In this document: one piece after another, positions 19,086 to 27,610 of the stretch
How positions within the stretch are numbered: position 1 is the stretch's first letter
Layout: every line of letters begins with the position of its first letter
DNA from: Thiohalorhabdus sp. Cl-TMA
GTDB taxonomy: Bacteria; Pseudomonadota; Gammaproteobacteria; Thiohalorhabdales; Thiohalorhabdaceae
Assembly (NCBI RefSeq): GCF_041821045.1
Contig: NZ_JBGUAW010000005.1
Coordinates: 266,241-330,240 of the forward strand
DNA: 64,000 nt
Direction: 5' to 3'
Position numbers and translations under genes: made by a program
The notes under the pieces: model-generated
The model's input: the letters and a program-made list of their open reading frames with translations, nothing else
The model's database searches: none
Told to the model about the DNA's origin: nothing

Positions 19086-19331
19086 ATGGCTAGTGTCGAG
19101 GATGTCCGTCAGGTGGTGGGTGAAGTCCTTCAGCTGGGGAACCGGACCACCTCCCTCGAGCGGGACACTCCCCTGATCGGGAATATTCCGGAATTCGATT
19201 CCATGGCGGTGGTATCCGTGATTACTTCCATCGAGGACCAATTCGGTGTGGTCATCGAGGACGACGAGATCACCGCCGAGACCTTCGAAACGGTGGGAAG
19301 CCTGGTGGACTTCGTAAACAGCAAGCTTTAG
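19086..19331 (+). CDS. acyl carrier protein, exosortase A locus
   Basis: The 81-residue acidic protein has the phosphopantetheine site EFDSM with Ser39, and the four-helix length of an acyl carrier protein. It is the first gene of a block that also encodes an AMP-forming ligase and a PLP decarboxylase. It therefore probably carries an activated carboxylic or amino acid intermediate rather than acting in bulk fatty-acid synthesis. The stop is directly followed by the ATG of the next gene. Confidence 0.87.
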   Translation: MASVEDVRQVVGEVLQLGNRTTSLERDTPLIGNIPEFDSMAVVSVITSIEDQFGVVIEDDEITAETFETVGSLVDFVNSKL

Positions 19332-20198
19332 ATGCGCGCTCCCATGATCACTCCCTTCTTCCTGGACAGTGCCGGTGGCCGAATATTCTGCACGGCCTTC
19401 CATTCCGGACCCCGGCCCGGCCCCGGACCGGGCCTGCTCTTCCTTCCCCCCTGGGCGGAGGAGGCGAACAAGGCCCGGCGCATGATGGCGCGGCTTGGCC
19501 ACGCGCTGGCCGAGTCGGGGTTCACCACCCTGGTCCCGGATCTGTTCGGTACCGGGGACAGCCACGGGGACTTCAGCGAGGCCCGGTGGCCCATCTGGCT
19601 ACGGAACGCGGCGGATGCCCGGGCCTGGCTGCGGGAGTGGTGCGGCGGCCCGGTCTACGCCGGGGGGCTCCGTCTGGGGGCCCTGTTGGCCCTGGAGGCC
19701 GCCCGGGACTTCAAGGATCCGCCCGCGGGCTTTCTCCTGTGGAGCCCCGTGACCAACGGGCAGCAGGCCCTCAAACAGTTCCTGCGGCTGCGGCTGGCCG
19801 CAGGAATGGGCATGGGCGGTGACCAGGTTCGGGAGACCACGCGGGAGCTCCAGGACCGGCTGGATGCCGGAGAAACGCTGGAAGTGGCCGGCTATGAGCT
19901 GCATCCCGAGCTGGCCGGAGCCCTGGCCGATCGGTCGCTGAAGGATCTGCCGCCCCCCAAGGGTGCGGATGTCCACTGGCTGGACCTGGTTTCCGGACCG
20001 GACGCCGGCCCGCCGCCCGCCTCCCGGACCGTCGTCGAGGCCTGGTCCGCGCAGGACGCGCACGTTCACCAGGAGACGGTGGCGGGCGAGCATTTCTGGG
20101 CCACCCAGGAGCTCGTCGACGTGCCGGACCTGATCGAATCCTCCCGAGACACGCTGGCCGGATATGACAATGCAGAACCTTCCGCCCCCATCCTCTGA
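19332..20198 (+). CDS. alpha/beta hydrolase 2, exosortase A system-associated
   Basis: The 288-residue alpha/beta-hydrolase-fold protein shows LFLPPWAEEANKARRMM (oxyanion region) and DLFGTGDSHGDF, both typical of exosortase-associated hydrolase 2. The nucleophile elbow, residues 112-116, reads G-L-R-L-G, so Arg114 stands where Ser is expected. Either the protein is not a classical hydrolase or another residue acts. By context it may release or transfer the ACP-bound product. Its end overlaps the next gene by 35 bases. Confidence 0.83.
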   Translation: MRAPMITPFFLDSAGGRIFCTAFHSGPRPGPGPGLLFLPPWAEEANKARRMMARLGHALAESGFTTLVPDLFGTGDSHGDFSEARWPIWLRNAADARAWLREWCGGPVYAGGLRLGALLALEAARDFKDPPAGFLLWSPVTNGQQALKQFLRLRLAAGMGMGGDQVRETTRELQDRLDAGETLEVAGYELHPELAGALADRSLKDLPPPKGADVHWLDLVSGPDAGPPPASRTVVEAWSAQDAHVHQETVAGEHFWATQELVDVPDLIESSRDTLAGYDNAEPSAPIL

Positions 20199-21045
20199 AA
20201 CGCCGCTTACCTTCCCATGCCGCGACCGGATCCTCTGCGGCATCCTCCATCCCGCCCGCTGCAGCGGATCCCGGCGCGGGGTGGTGATCGTGGTGGGCGG
20301 CCCGCAATACCGCGTGGGCAGCCATCGCCAGTTCGTGCTCCTGGCCCGGCACCTCGCCGAACGGGGGGTGCCGGTACTCCGGTTCGATTACCGGGGTATG
20401 GGGGACAGCGAGGGCGGCCTGACGGATTTCTCCGAGATCGAGGACGATATTCGGGCGGCAGTGGATACGTTCACCGCGTTCTGTCCCGAGCTGGAAGAGG
20501 TGGTCTTGTGGGGGCTCTGCGACGCGGCCTCCGCGACCGCCTTCTACGGGTTCCAGGACGACCGCGTCGGCGGGCTGGTTCTCCTCAATCCCTGGGTCCG
20601 CACGGACAGCGGGGAGGCCCGGACGCGCTTGAAGCATTACTACCTGGCCCGGCTGGGCGAGGGGGCCTTCTGGAAAAAGCTGCTTACACTCCGCTGGGAG
20701 CCCCGGCGCTCCCTTGCGCATCTTCTGGAGTCCATGCGGGAAGTGCTCCGCTCGGAGGAAAGGGGAAGCGCCGATGAGGCCGACTGGCGACAATATCCGC
20801 TTCCGGAGCGGATGCTGTACGGCCTGCAACGGTTCAGCAAGCCCGTGCTGGTGATCCTGAGCGGTCAGGATCTAACGGCCCGGGAATTCGAGGACGCCGT
20901 GGCCGCCTCCACGCGGTGGCGGGAGTGGATGGCCGCGCCCTGCGTGACGACGCACAGGATCGAGGAGGCGGATCACACCTTCTCGCGGCGGGCCTGGCGG
21001 GATCAGGTGGCGGAGCGCACGGAGGCTTGGCTCCGCTCCTGGTGA
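20164..21045 (+). CDS. alpha/beta hydrolase 1, exosortase A system-associated
   Basis: The 293-residue alpha/beta hydrolase has VIVVGGPQYRVGSHRQF and RFDYRGMGDSEG, signatures of exosortase-associated hydrolase 1. Its nucleophile elbow, residues 117-121, is G-L-C-D-A, giving a probable Cys119 nucleophile like dienelactone hydrolase. EADHTFSR near the C-terminus supplies the catalytic His. It likely acts with hydrolase 2 and the ACP on a thioester or ester intermediate. The 35-base overlap with its partner shows tight co-expression. Confidence 0.85.
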   Translation: MTMQNLPPPSSETPLTFPCRDRILCGILHPARCSGSRRGVVIVVGGPQYRVGSHRQFVLLARHLAERGVPVLRFDYRGMGDSEGGLTDFSEIEDDIRAAVDTFTAFCPELEEVVLWGLCDAASATAFYGFQDDRVGGLVLLNPWVRTDSGEARTRLKHYYLARLGEGAFWKKLLTLRWEPRRSLAHLLESMREVLRSEERGSADEADWRQYPLPERMLYGLQRFSKPVLVILSGQDLTAREFEDAVAASTRWREWMAAPCVTTHRIEEADHTFSRRAWRDQVAERTEAWLRSW

Positions 21046-21052
21046 GGCCCCG

Positions 21053-21070
21053 CCCGGCTCCTTGGCCGGG
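21053..21070. terminator. weak hairpin between convergent genes
   Basis: CCCGGC (21053-21058) pairs with GCCGGG (21065-21070) over a 6-base loop in the 43-base gap between hydrolase 1 (+) and the decarboxylase (-). There is no T-run, so termination strength is doubtful. Confidence 0.3.
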
Positions 21071-21088
21071 GGAAGGCGGACCGCCCGT

Positions 21089-22321
21089 CTAGACCAGGAC
21101 CTCCAGCGGCGGCGGATGGCCCAGGAAGCGGTGGGGGCTGGCGCTGTACCCGTAGGCGCCGGACTGGAGCACCGCCACCAGGTCGCCTTCCTCCGCCCGT
21201 CCCATCTCCACGCGGTCGGCAAGCAGATCCAGCGGGGTGCATAAGGGCCCGACCACGCTCACCGTTTCCCGGGCTCCCCCTTGGACATGATCAGGAGTGA
21301 CCACCGGATAGTTCTTGCGGATGATCTGGCCAAAGTTGCCGGAAGCCGCCAGGTGGTGGTGGAGACCGCCGTCGGTGACCAGGAAGATTTGTTCCCGGGA
21401 AATCTTCCGGTCCAGCACCCGGCACGCATAGACCCCGGCTTCGCCCACCAGATACCGGCCCAGCTCCAGCACCACCTCGGCATCTCCCAGGCGCCGCCGG
21501 CATTCCGCCATACGCCCCGCCAGGTTATCCGTGCATGCGGCCAGGTCCAGCGGCTGCTCCCCCGGGAAATAGGGAATGCCGAAGCCGCCGCCGATATTCA
21601 GCAGCTCCACGGGGCCGGGTGCATGCTCCGCGAGCCGGTAGGCCAGGGCGAAGGTGGCGTCCTGGGCCTCGCGGATGCTTTCCGCGCTCAGGTTCTGGGA
21701 GCCGCTGAAGATGTGGAAACCGCGGAAGTGCACGTCCAGCTCGCCGAGTCGGCGCAGCACCCCGGGAACCTGTTCGGCGTCGATGCCGAACTGCTTGGGG
21801 CCGCCGCTCATCTTCATGCCCGAGGATTTGAGCTCGAAATCCGGATTCACGCGGACGGCCGCAAGGGGCCGCTTCCCGGTCTCCGCGCCCGCCCGCGCCA
21901 GCCGCTCCAGCTCCCCGGGCGACTCCACGTTAACGGTCACCCCGGCGGCCACCGCCGCCTGCAGCTCCTCCGGCCGCTTTCCGGGCCCGGCGATACTCAC
22001 CTGCTCCGGGGGCGCCCCGGCATCCAGGGCCACCCGCATCTCCTGGAGAGATGCCACGTCGAAGCCGTCCACACGGGGGCGGAGGTAGTCCACTACAGCG
22101 GGCATGGGATTGGCCTTGACCGCGTAATGCAGGCTCACGGCCTTCGGCAGGGCCTCCCGGAGCGTATGGACCCGGCGCGCCATGGCGTCGCGGTCATAGG
22201 CATAGAAGGGCGTCCCGCCCACCTGCTCGGCCAGGTCGGGGAGCGGCCTGCCCCCCACGAGCAGCTGGTCGTCCTCCACGGGGAATTGGGATAGCGGCGC
22301 GTGCCGGGAATTGGCGGTCAT
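21089..22321 (-). CDS. PLP-dependent decarboxylase, exosortase A system-associated
   Basis: The 410-residue fold-type III PLP enzyme is related to diaminopimelate and ornithine decarboxylases. LHYAVKANP places the PLP lysine at residue 69. HFRGFHIFSGSQ, NIGGGFGIPYF and VVGPLCTPLD (catalytic Cys) are all present. In exosortase A loci this subtype accompanies the ACP and ligase and probably makes an amine or acts on an ACP-bound amino acid. Its start overlaps the end of the ligase gene by 4 bases (ATGA). Confidence 0.88.
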   Translation of the reverse strand: MTANSRHAPLSQFPVEDDQLLVGGRPLPDLAEQVGGTPFYAYDRDAMARRVHTLREALPKAVSLHYAVKANPMPAVVDYLRPRVDGFDVASLQEMRVALDAGAPPEQVSIAGPGKRPEELQAAVAAGVTVNVESPGELERLARAGAETGKRPLAAVRVNPDFELKSSGMKMSGGPKQFGIDAEQVPGVLRRLGELDVHFRGFHIFSGSQNLSAESIREAQDATFALAYRLAEHAPGPVELLNIGGGFGIPYFPGEQPLDLAACTDNLAGRMAECRRRLGDAEVVLELGRYLVGEAGVYACRVLDRKISREQIFLVTDGGLHHHLAASGNFGQIIRKNYPVVTPDHVQGGARETVSVVGPLCTPLDLLADRVEMGRAEEGDLVAVLQSGAYGYSASPHRFLGHPPPLEVLV

Positions 22322-23913
22322 GATTCGCGGGCCTGGTCCTGGAACAGGTTGTTGAATTCCTCCGCCAGAGCGCGGCGGTCGATCTTGCCGTTGGCGTTGT
22401 GCGGCAGAGTGTCCTTGAACCGCACGGAGCCGGGCACCATGAAAGGCGGAAGCTCGCGCTTACAGTGACCCAGGAGGCTTTCCCCGGTCAGGCTCGGGTC
22501 TTCGGCCTGGATGACCACCACGATGGCCTGCCCGAGGTCGGGGTGGGGAACGCCGAGGGCCACGGCCTGCGCGATGCGGCCGTGGCCGTAGAGGGCCTCT
22601 TCCACCTCCGTGGGACTGATCCGGTAGCCGGAGGATTTGATCATCTCGTCCTGACGCGTGATGAAGTAGAGAAAGCCGTCCTCGTCCTTGCGGACCTGAT
22701 CCCCCGACCAAACGGCGATCTCCGGATTGGGCAGCTCCCGCGGTTGCCCGGGTGCCGGTCTAAAGCGCACGGCGGTCTTCTCCGGATCGTTCCAGTAGCC
22801 CATGGCCACGAGCGCCCCGCGGTGGACCAGCTCGCCCGGCTCGCCGGGGGCGCATTCCGTGCCATCCTCCCGCACCACCTGGATCTCCGCGTTGGGAATG
22901 GCTTTACCCATGGAGCCGGGGCGCCGCTCCAGCTCCTCGGGCGGCAGATAGGTGGATCGGAAGGCTTCGGTGAGCCCGTACATGAGATAGATGCGCGTCC
23001 GGGGCAGGGTCTGCTGGAGGGAGCGCAGCGTAGCACCGGGCATGGCCCCGCCGGAATTGGTCACGTAGCGCAGGGTGTCACGAGCCTCCTGCGGCCATTC
23101 CAGGGTGGCCAGCTGGTTCCACAGCGGCGGCACCGCGGCGAGGCCGGTAATCCCGTGCCGGGATACGGCCTTCAATACATCCCGGGGAAGCAGGTAATCC
23201 ATCAAGACCACGCCGGCGCTGCTGGAGAAGGCGGTGGTCAGCTGGCTCAAGCCGTAGTCGAAGCTGAAGGGCAGGGCGGCCAGCAGCCGGTCTCCGGGAT
23301 GGTTCTCCAGGTAGCGGGCCACGCTGTCCGCTCCGGCCACCATGTTGCGGTGGGAAAGGATCACCCCTTTCGGCCGCCCGGTGCTTCCGGAGGTGTACAG
23401 GATTGCGGCCATGTCCGCGTCGATGCCGCGCCCGGGAGCGTCCGCACCGTCCCCTTCGAGCAGGGACGGCCAGGCCATCCCCCATCCCTCCAGGGCGGCG
23501 GGTAGCGCTTCCGGGGCGCGGTCGGTTATCACCGCGCGACGCAGATCCGGGCAATCCGCCAGGGTCTCCGCGAGCAGATCGCCGCGGTCCGCGGTGGTGA
23601 CCAGGAAACGCGCTCCGCTGTCTCGCAGGATATGCGCCACCTGGTGCGGTTTGAGCAGGGGATTGACGGGCACGAATGCGCCCCGCGCCGCTGCGGTCCC
23701 GAACATGGCGTATACCGCCTCCGGCACCTTGGGCAGGTAGACGGCCACGCGCTCGCCGGGGGCGAGGCCCTGAGCCCGGAGTCCGCCTGCCACCGAACGG
23801 ACGGTCCGGTCCAGCTCCCGGTAGGGAATCTCCCGGTCCCGATGCACCAGGGCCACGGCCTCCGGACGGGACGCCGCGCTCGATTCGATGAAATCCTGCA
23901 GCAGGTCTGCCAT
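22318..23913 (-). CDS. acyl-CoA/ACP ligase (AMP-forming), exosortase A system-associated
   Basis: The frame is open to 24603, but the ATG at 23913 gives the family start MADLLQDFIESSA and a normal length of 531 residues. The adenylation P-loop YTSGSTGRPKG lies at 173-183. YGLTEAF and SGYRISPTEVEE follow, and the catalytic Lys is in NGKIDRR near the C-terminus. It should adenylate a carboxylate and load it onto the neighbouring ACP. The overlap with the decarboxylase supports a shared pathway. Confidence 0.88.
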   Translation of the reverse strand: MADLLQDFIESSAASRPEAVALVHRDREIPYRELDRTVRSVAGGLRAQGLAPGERVAVYLPKVPEAVYAMFGTAAARGAFVPVNPLLKPHQVAHILRDSGARFLVTTADRGDLLAETLADCPDLRRAVITDRAPEALPAALEGWGMAWPSLLEGDGADAPGRGIDADMAAILYTSGSTGRPKGVILSHRNMVAGADSVARYLENHPGDRLLAALPFSFDYGLSQLTTAFSSSAGVVLMDYLLPRDVLKAVSRHGITGLAAVPPLWNQLATLEWPQEARDTLRYVTNSGGAMPGATLRSLQQTLPRTRIYLMYGLTEAFRSTYLPPEELERRPGSMGKAIPNAEIQVVREDGTECAPGEPGELVHRGALVAMGYWNDPEKTAVRFRPAPGQPRELPNPEIAVWSGDQVRKDEDGFLYFITRQDEMIKSSGYRISPTEVEEALYGHGRIAQAVALGVPHPDLGQAIVVVIQAEDPSLTGESLLGHCKRELPPFMVPGSVRFKDTLPHNANGKIDRRALAEEFNNLFQDQARES

Positions 23914-23981
23914 GTTCGTTTGCGGCCTTTCCGATGCGGACTGCGGTTGGCTTGGCGGCCCCGGACGGCGATCCGTTCCGG

Positions 23982-24836
23982 TCAGCCGCCGGTATCGCGG
24001 CGGTGGCCCTCCTTGACGGCCACGATCCGGGTATAAGGGGTCAGGGCATGGGCGAGGAAGCGCACCGGCGGGACACGATCGATGGCGGTCAGCGCCATGC
24101 GGCCCGCTGTCCCCTTCTGTGAGGCGTCGCTGGTATCGAAGCGGTCGTAGGAGCGGAAGCCCCGTTCCCGCAGGTCGCGGCGCAAGCCGTAGAAGGTGAA
24201 CCAGTTGACCGCGGGGTAGGTGGCGTAATTGGCGAGATCCGGGCGCGTGGTCTGCGCCAGGTTCTCGAAATGGCGCTGTAGGGGCCGCGGATACCAGCTG
24301 TAGAAGGGGAGGTTGAACTCCTCCTGGACCGGGCAGAGCCGGTTGTTGGTGCTCAGGAACAGGACGCCGCCGGGCCGCAGGATCCGGGCGAACTCGTCCA
24401 GGCAGGCACGCCAGAAGGGAACGTGCTCCAGAAGCTCGGGCACCAGGCAGACGTCCATGGAGCCGCTTTCCCAGGGAAGCTCCGTGGCGCTGCCCACCAC
24501 GAATTCGATGTCCTGACCTTCGGATTCGGCGCGCTTGCGGGCCAGGTCCACGAGCTCCTCGTTGACGTCGAGGCCGTGCACGGAATGGCCGGAATCCGCC
24601 CACATCTGGCTTTGCGCCCCGGGCCCACAGCCGATGTCCACCACCTCCAGAGGCCCCCCGCGGGCCTGCCGCGGAAAGGCCCAGAGCACGTCATCGCGGA
24701 TGCGCTCCAGCCGCTCCCGGTTCTCCTCCGTGAGGCTCTGCCGGGCGTAGTAGTCCACGAATCGGGGGTCGCTGGAATGGTCCCAGTCCGCCCCAACGGA
24801 GTCCGTGCGGCGCGTTTCGGTATGCTCCTCGCCCAT
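23982..24836 (-). CDS. SAM-dependent methyltransferase, class I
   Basis: The 284-residue protein has the SAM motif VVDIGCGPGAQSQMW near residue 64, the acidic HGLDVNEELVDLA and the post-motif ILRPGGVLFLSTN. This resembles Methyltransf_11/25 enzymes such as those acting on sugars, quinones or small acids. It lies three bases from the asparagine-synthetase-like gene and 68 bases from the ligase gene, so it is probably part of the same - strand operon. The methyl acceptor is unknown. Confidence 0.82.
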   Translation of the reverse strand: MGEEHTETRRTDSVGADWDHSSDPRFVDYYARQSLTEENRERLERIRDDVLWAFPRQARGGPLEVVDIGCGPGAQSQMWADSGHSVHGLDVNEELVDLARKRAESEGQDIEFVVGSATELPWESGSMDVCLVPELLEHVPFWRACLDEFARILRPGGVLFLSTNNRLCPVQEEFNLPFYSWYPRPLQRHFENLAQTTRPDLANYATYPAVNWFTFYGLRRDLRERGFRSYDRFDTSDASQKGTAGRMALTAIDRVPPVRFLAHALTPYTRIVAVKEGHRRDTGG

Positions 24837-24839
24837 GGT

Positions 24840-26702
24840 TTATCCCGTTCCCGTGAGGAATTCGGTATTGGCGGTCGGTTCGGAAAGATGGGTCCGAAAC
24901 CATTGCTCCAGCATCATCAGCACCCAGGTGAGGGTGCCGAAATAGTCGGCATGCTCTTGGAGACGGGAGCTGGTCAGCTCGTCGATCATCTCCGTGCGAA
25001 TGATTCCGCGGTGCCGGAGCCCGTCCAGACTGTCCCGGGCCAGCTCCCGCAAATCCGGGTCCTCCTGCATCCAGACGCCGAAGGGAAGCCCGAATCCCTG
25101 CTTTTCCTTGTCCAGGATCTCCCGGGGCAGGTAATCCGCCAGCGCCTCCTTGAAGAAGTGGCGGAGGCGGGTGCGCCGCATTTTGTGCTGGGGCGGCACC
25201 CGGGCGGCGAGGCTAACCACGGAATCGTCGAGAAAGGGGAACCGGGGCTGAACCCCGCCCAGATCCCCGGCCAGGGTGACCTTGCGCAGGTCGTCGTCGG
25301 CCAGGGTGAATTTCAGGTCCATCCCCAGGAGACTATTGATCAGGGAATATGCCCGCAGGTCCTCGAATTCCCGCCGCAGCTCCGCCAGGGGCTGGGTACG
25401 GTCCACCTCGGACAAAAAGTCCTCGGTGAAGACCCGCTCGGGGCCGAGGTGCTCCAGCAGGTTGTAGGTCTCCAGCCGGTCGGGGAGAGGCAGGCTGGCC
25501 TGCTCGATGTAGCGCCGCAACTTCCGAACAGGGGGGACGCTGTTCCCGCCGGGCAGGGTGGCTACGGGGTTCAGCAGGCTGCTCCGCAGCCAGCCCGGTA
25601 TCTGGTCATAGAGGGAAAAGATCCATTGCTTGGCGTAGCGGACGTTCCCGGCGAAGAGCTCGTCACCGCCATCCCCGCCGAGCAGGACCTCCACGCCGTC
25701 CTCCCGGGCCAGCCGGGCGCAGTAATAGGCCGGCACCACGGAGGCATTGCCGTAGGGCTGGTCGGAGGCGGCCGCAACCTCGGGAATGGCCGCGACCACG
25801 TCCCTGGGAGTGACGAAATATTCGTGGTAATCGGCGCCGAACCGTTTGGCGGCGATGCGGGCGTATTCGGTCTCGTCATAGCCCGGGGCGTCGAAGCCGA
25901 TGGCGTAGGCCTTCGGTGCCTCACCGGTGACCTCTCCCAACATGCCCGTCAGGGTGGAGCTGTCCGTGCCGCCGCTCAGGAAGGCGCCCGCCTTGCCCTG
26001 CCTGGCCGCCCGGTCGACGGCGCCGCGCAGGGTTGTCCGGAACTCTTCCTGCAGCGCCTGGATGGAAGCGGAATCCTTCTCCTGGAAGGTCGGACGCCAA
26101 TAGGACTTTGTTTCCAGCTGATTGTTCGCGAAGATCACCACCTCCCCGGGTCGCAGGCGGTGGACCCCCTGGAATACCGTGCCCGGCCGGGGAATCACAT
26201 GGTGGTACAGGTAGTTGAACAGGCTTTGGGGGTTCAGCTCCGCCCCGCAACGAGGATCCTGGGCGAGCAGGTCCGCCCGTGGCCCGAAGATCAGGGTATC
26301 GCCGCTTATGGTATAGGCGAGATCCGAGACCCCCATGCGGTCCACGGCGAGCATCCCCTCCCGGTTCCCGGGGTCCAGAACGGCCAGGGCGAAGGAGCCG
26401 GAGAGCTCGCGCAGGAGCGCATCTCCGGTCCCCTGGTAACGGTCGGCGATCCGGTCCGCCAGTTGCTCCCCGTCCTCGGTGCCGCCATAGGAATCCCGGG
26501 GCTGCCCCGCGTAGGCGATCAGCAGGCCGCCACGCTCGTAGACCCGGGCGCCGCTTTCCGGGTGACAGGACAGAGCGCCATTTTCCGCATGGACCTGGTC
26601 CGGAATCTGGCCGTCCTGGCTGCTCCGGGGAGCCAGCCCCGATAGCAGCGCCTCCCGGTTCTGGTTCCCTTGAGGCCCTACCCAGCCCCAAATGCCCTGC
26701 AT
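24840..26702 (-). CDS. asparagine-synthetase-like ATP-dependent ligase lacking the glutaminase Cys
   Basis: The start is the ATG at 26702 preceded by AGGAGA, giving 620 residues beginning MQGIWGWVG. The frame extends further upstream but without a ribosome site. The N-terminal domain keeps the class II glutaminase fold, but residue 2 is Gln instead of the essential Cys, so no ammonia can be made from glutamine. The synthetase domain is intact: SGGTDSS at 243-249, then LLGGDGGDELFAGN. It may therefore join a carboxylate to an amine directly, like beta-lactam synthetases. The PLP decarboxylase in the same operon could supply that amine. Confidence 0.82.
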   Translation of the reverse strand: MQGIWGWVGPQGNQNREALLSGLAPRSSQDGQIPDQVHAENGALSCHPESGARVYERGGLLIAYAGQPRDSYGGTEDGEQLADRIADRYQGTGDALLRELSGSFALAVLDPGNREGMLAVDRMGVSDLAYTISGDTLIFGPRADLLAQDPRCGAELNPQSLFNYLYHHVIPRPGTVFQGVHRLRPGEVVIFANNQLETKSYWRPTFQEKDSASIQALQEEFRTTLRGAVDRAARQGKAGAFLSGGTDSSTLTGMLGEVTGEAPKAYAIGFDAPGYDETEYARIAAKRFGADYHEYFVTPRDVVAAIPEVAAASDQPYGNASVVPAYYCARLAREDGVEVLLGGDGGDELFAGNVRYAKQWIFSLYDQIPGWLRSSLLNPVATLPGGNSVPPVRKLRRYIEQASLPLPDRLETYNLLEHLGPERVFTEDFLSEVDRTQPLAELRREFEDLRAYSLINSLLGMDLKFTLADDDLRKVTLAGDLGGVQPRFPFLDDSVVSLAARVPPQHKMRRTRLRHFFKEALADYLPREILDKEKQGFGLPFGVWMQEDPDLRELARDSLDGLRHRGIIRTEMIDELTSSRLQEHADYFGTLTWVLMMLEQWFRTHLSEPTANTEFLTGTG

Positions 26703-26959
26703 ATCGTTTCTCCTAGCTAAGCCGGCCTTGGCGGGACGCCCCGCCCCGTCCCCGGCCGATGTTCGTTGCATTGACAGCGCAAGCGCCCGTCAGCGGAAGG
26801 GAATTCCCGGTGGATCCGGCAGGACGCGGACAGTCGGCGGTTGGCACATGCATTTCCATTCAGACCATCACAGAAACTTTTGGGGTGACGAGGTGGGAAA
26901 TGCCGCTTTGATCAATTCCGGCCTATAAATTGGTCGGTGGCCTTGCGGGGTGACCGGGA

Positions 26960-27346
26960 CTAGAAGCGGAGCGTCCGAGCGGACTGGATCAGGCCCAACG
27001 TAAGGCCCATCAGGGCGCCTACCCCGTCCAGCATCAGGTCCGCTCCGGATGGATAGCGACCCGGGACCCAGCTCTGGTGCCACTCGTCGAAAAGTCCGTA
27101 GCCGAGCGTCAGGCCGAGGGCCGTGATGGTCGCGGGCCCCCTTCCGAGGGGGAGCCGAACGAGCGCCCGTTGCCAAAGCCAGGCGAGAAGGCCGTAGGCG
27201 GGAATATGGAGAAAGTTCTGCAGACCCGAGGAGAGCCAGGAAAGGCTCCAGGCGAGGCCGGCGGGATCGGGTCTCGGGGTGCCGGGAATGGAGGAAAGCT
27301 GATAGAGGCCGAGCATACAGAGCAGCGGCCAGAGAAACGCGCGCAT
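26960..27346 (-). CDS. VanZ family membrane protein, short
   Basis: The ATG at 27346 gives a 128-residue protein with four hydrophobic segments and the VanZ motif: HIPAYGLLAWLW, then a DEWHQSWVPGRYPSGADLMLD stretch in which Glu, Gln, Arg and Asp are conserved. VanZ-like proteins sit in the inner membrane. Their biochemical role is not settled, and small versions are common in exosortase/EPS loci. A separate, much longer VanZ-type gene lies at 30.7 kb. The upstream region of 264 bases is shared with the divergent beta-helix protein gene. Confidence 0.75.
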   Translation of the reverse strand: MRAFLWPLLCMLGLYQLSSIPGTPRPDPAGLAWSLSWLSSGLQNFLHIPAYGLLAWLWQRALVRLPLGRGPATITALGLTLGYGLFDEWHQSWVPGRYPSGADLMLDGVGALMGLTLGLIQSARTLRF

Positions 27347-27610
27347 GGTCGGTCGTCCTGGTCTGAAACCGTGGTCGGCGGTACCCGGAGACCGGTCGGG
27401 CCCGGAAGGAAATGGGCTTCCTTCTTTCAGGCCTATCAATTCCGGGAGGAGGAGACAAGGCAGCGGGACGGAAATACGACGGTCCCGGGTACCGGCGGTC
27501 TTCTTGCCCGGGGGGGCGTTTGGTGTTTGGTTGGTTATTGGGACCGTTTCGCCATTTCCGGGGCGGAAAGGGGAAGTCCAATCAGCCAGCCATACGATTT
27601 CGGAGCAGAA

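Noticed and set aside
22318..24603. Longer version of the acyl ligase (761 residues)
   Set aside because: The first 230 residues are antisense to, or in another frame of, the methyltransferase gene and have no family match. The ATG at 23913 gives the normal family start.
26842..26857. TGGCACATGCATTTCC, close to a sigma-54 promoter
   Set aside because: The -12 element reads TTTC instead of TTGC, and no + strand gene starts within a reasonable distance. The downstream DNA is antisense to VanZ.
27077..27610. 178-residue N-terminal extension of the propeller/beta-helix protein
   Set aside because: It runs opposite the VanZ gene, has no domain, and would bury the signal peptide that begins at 27611.
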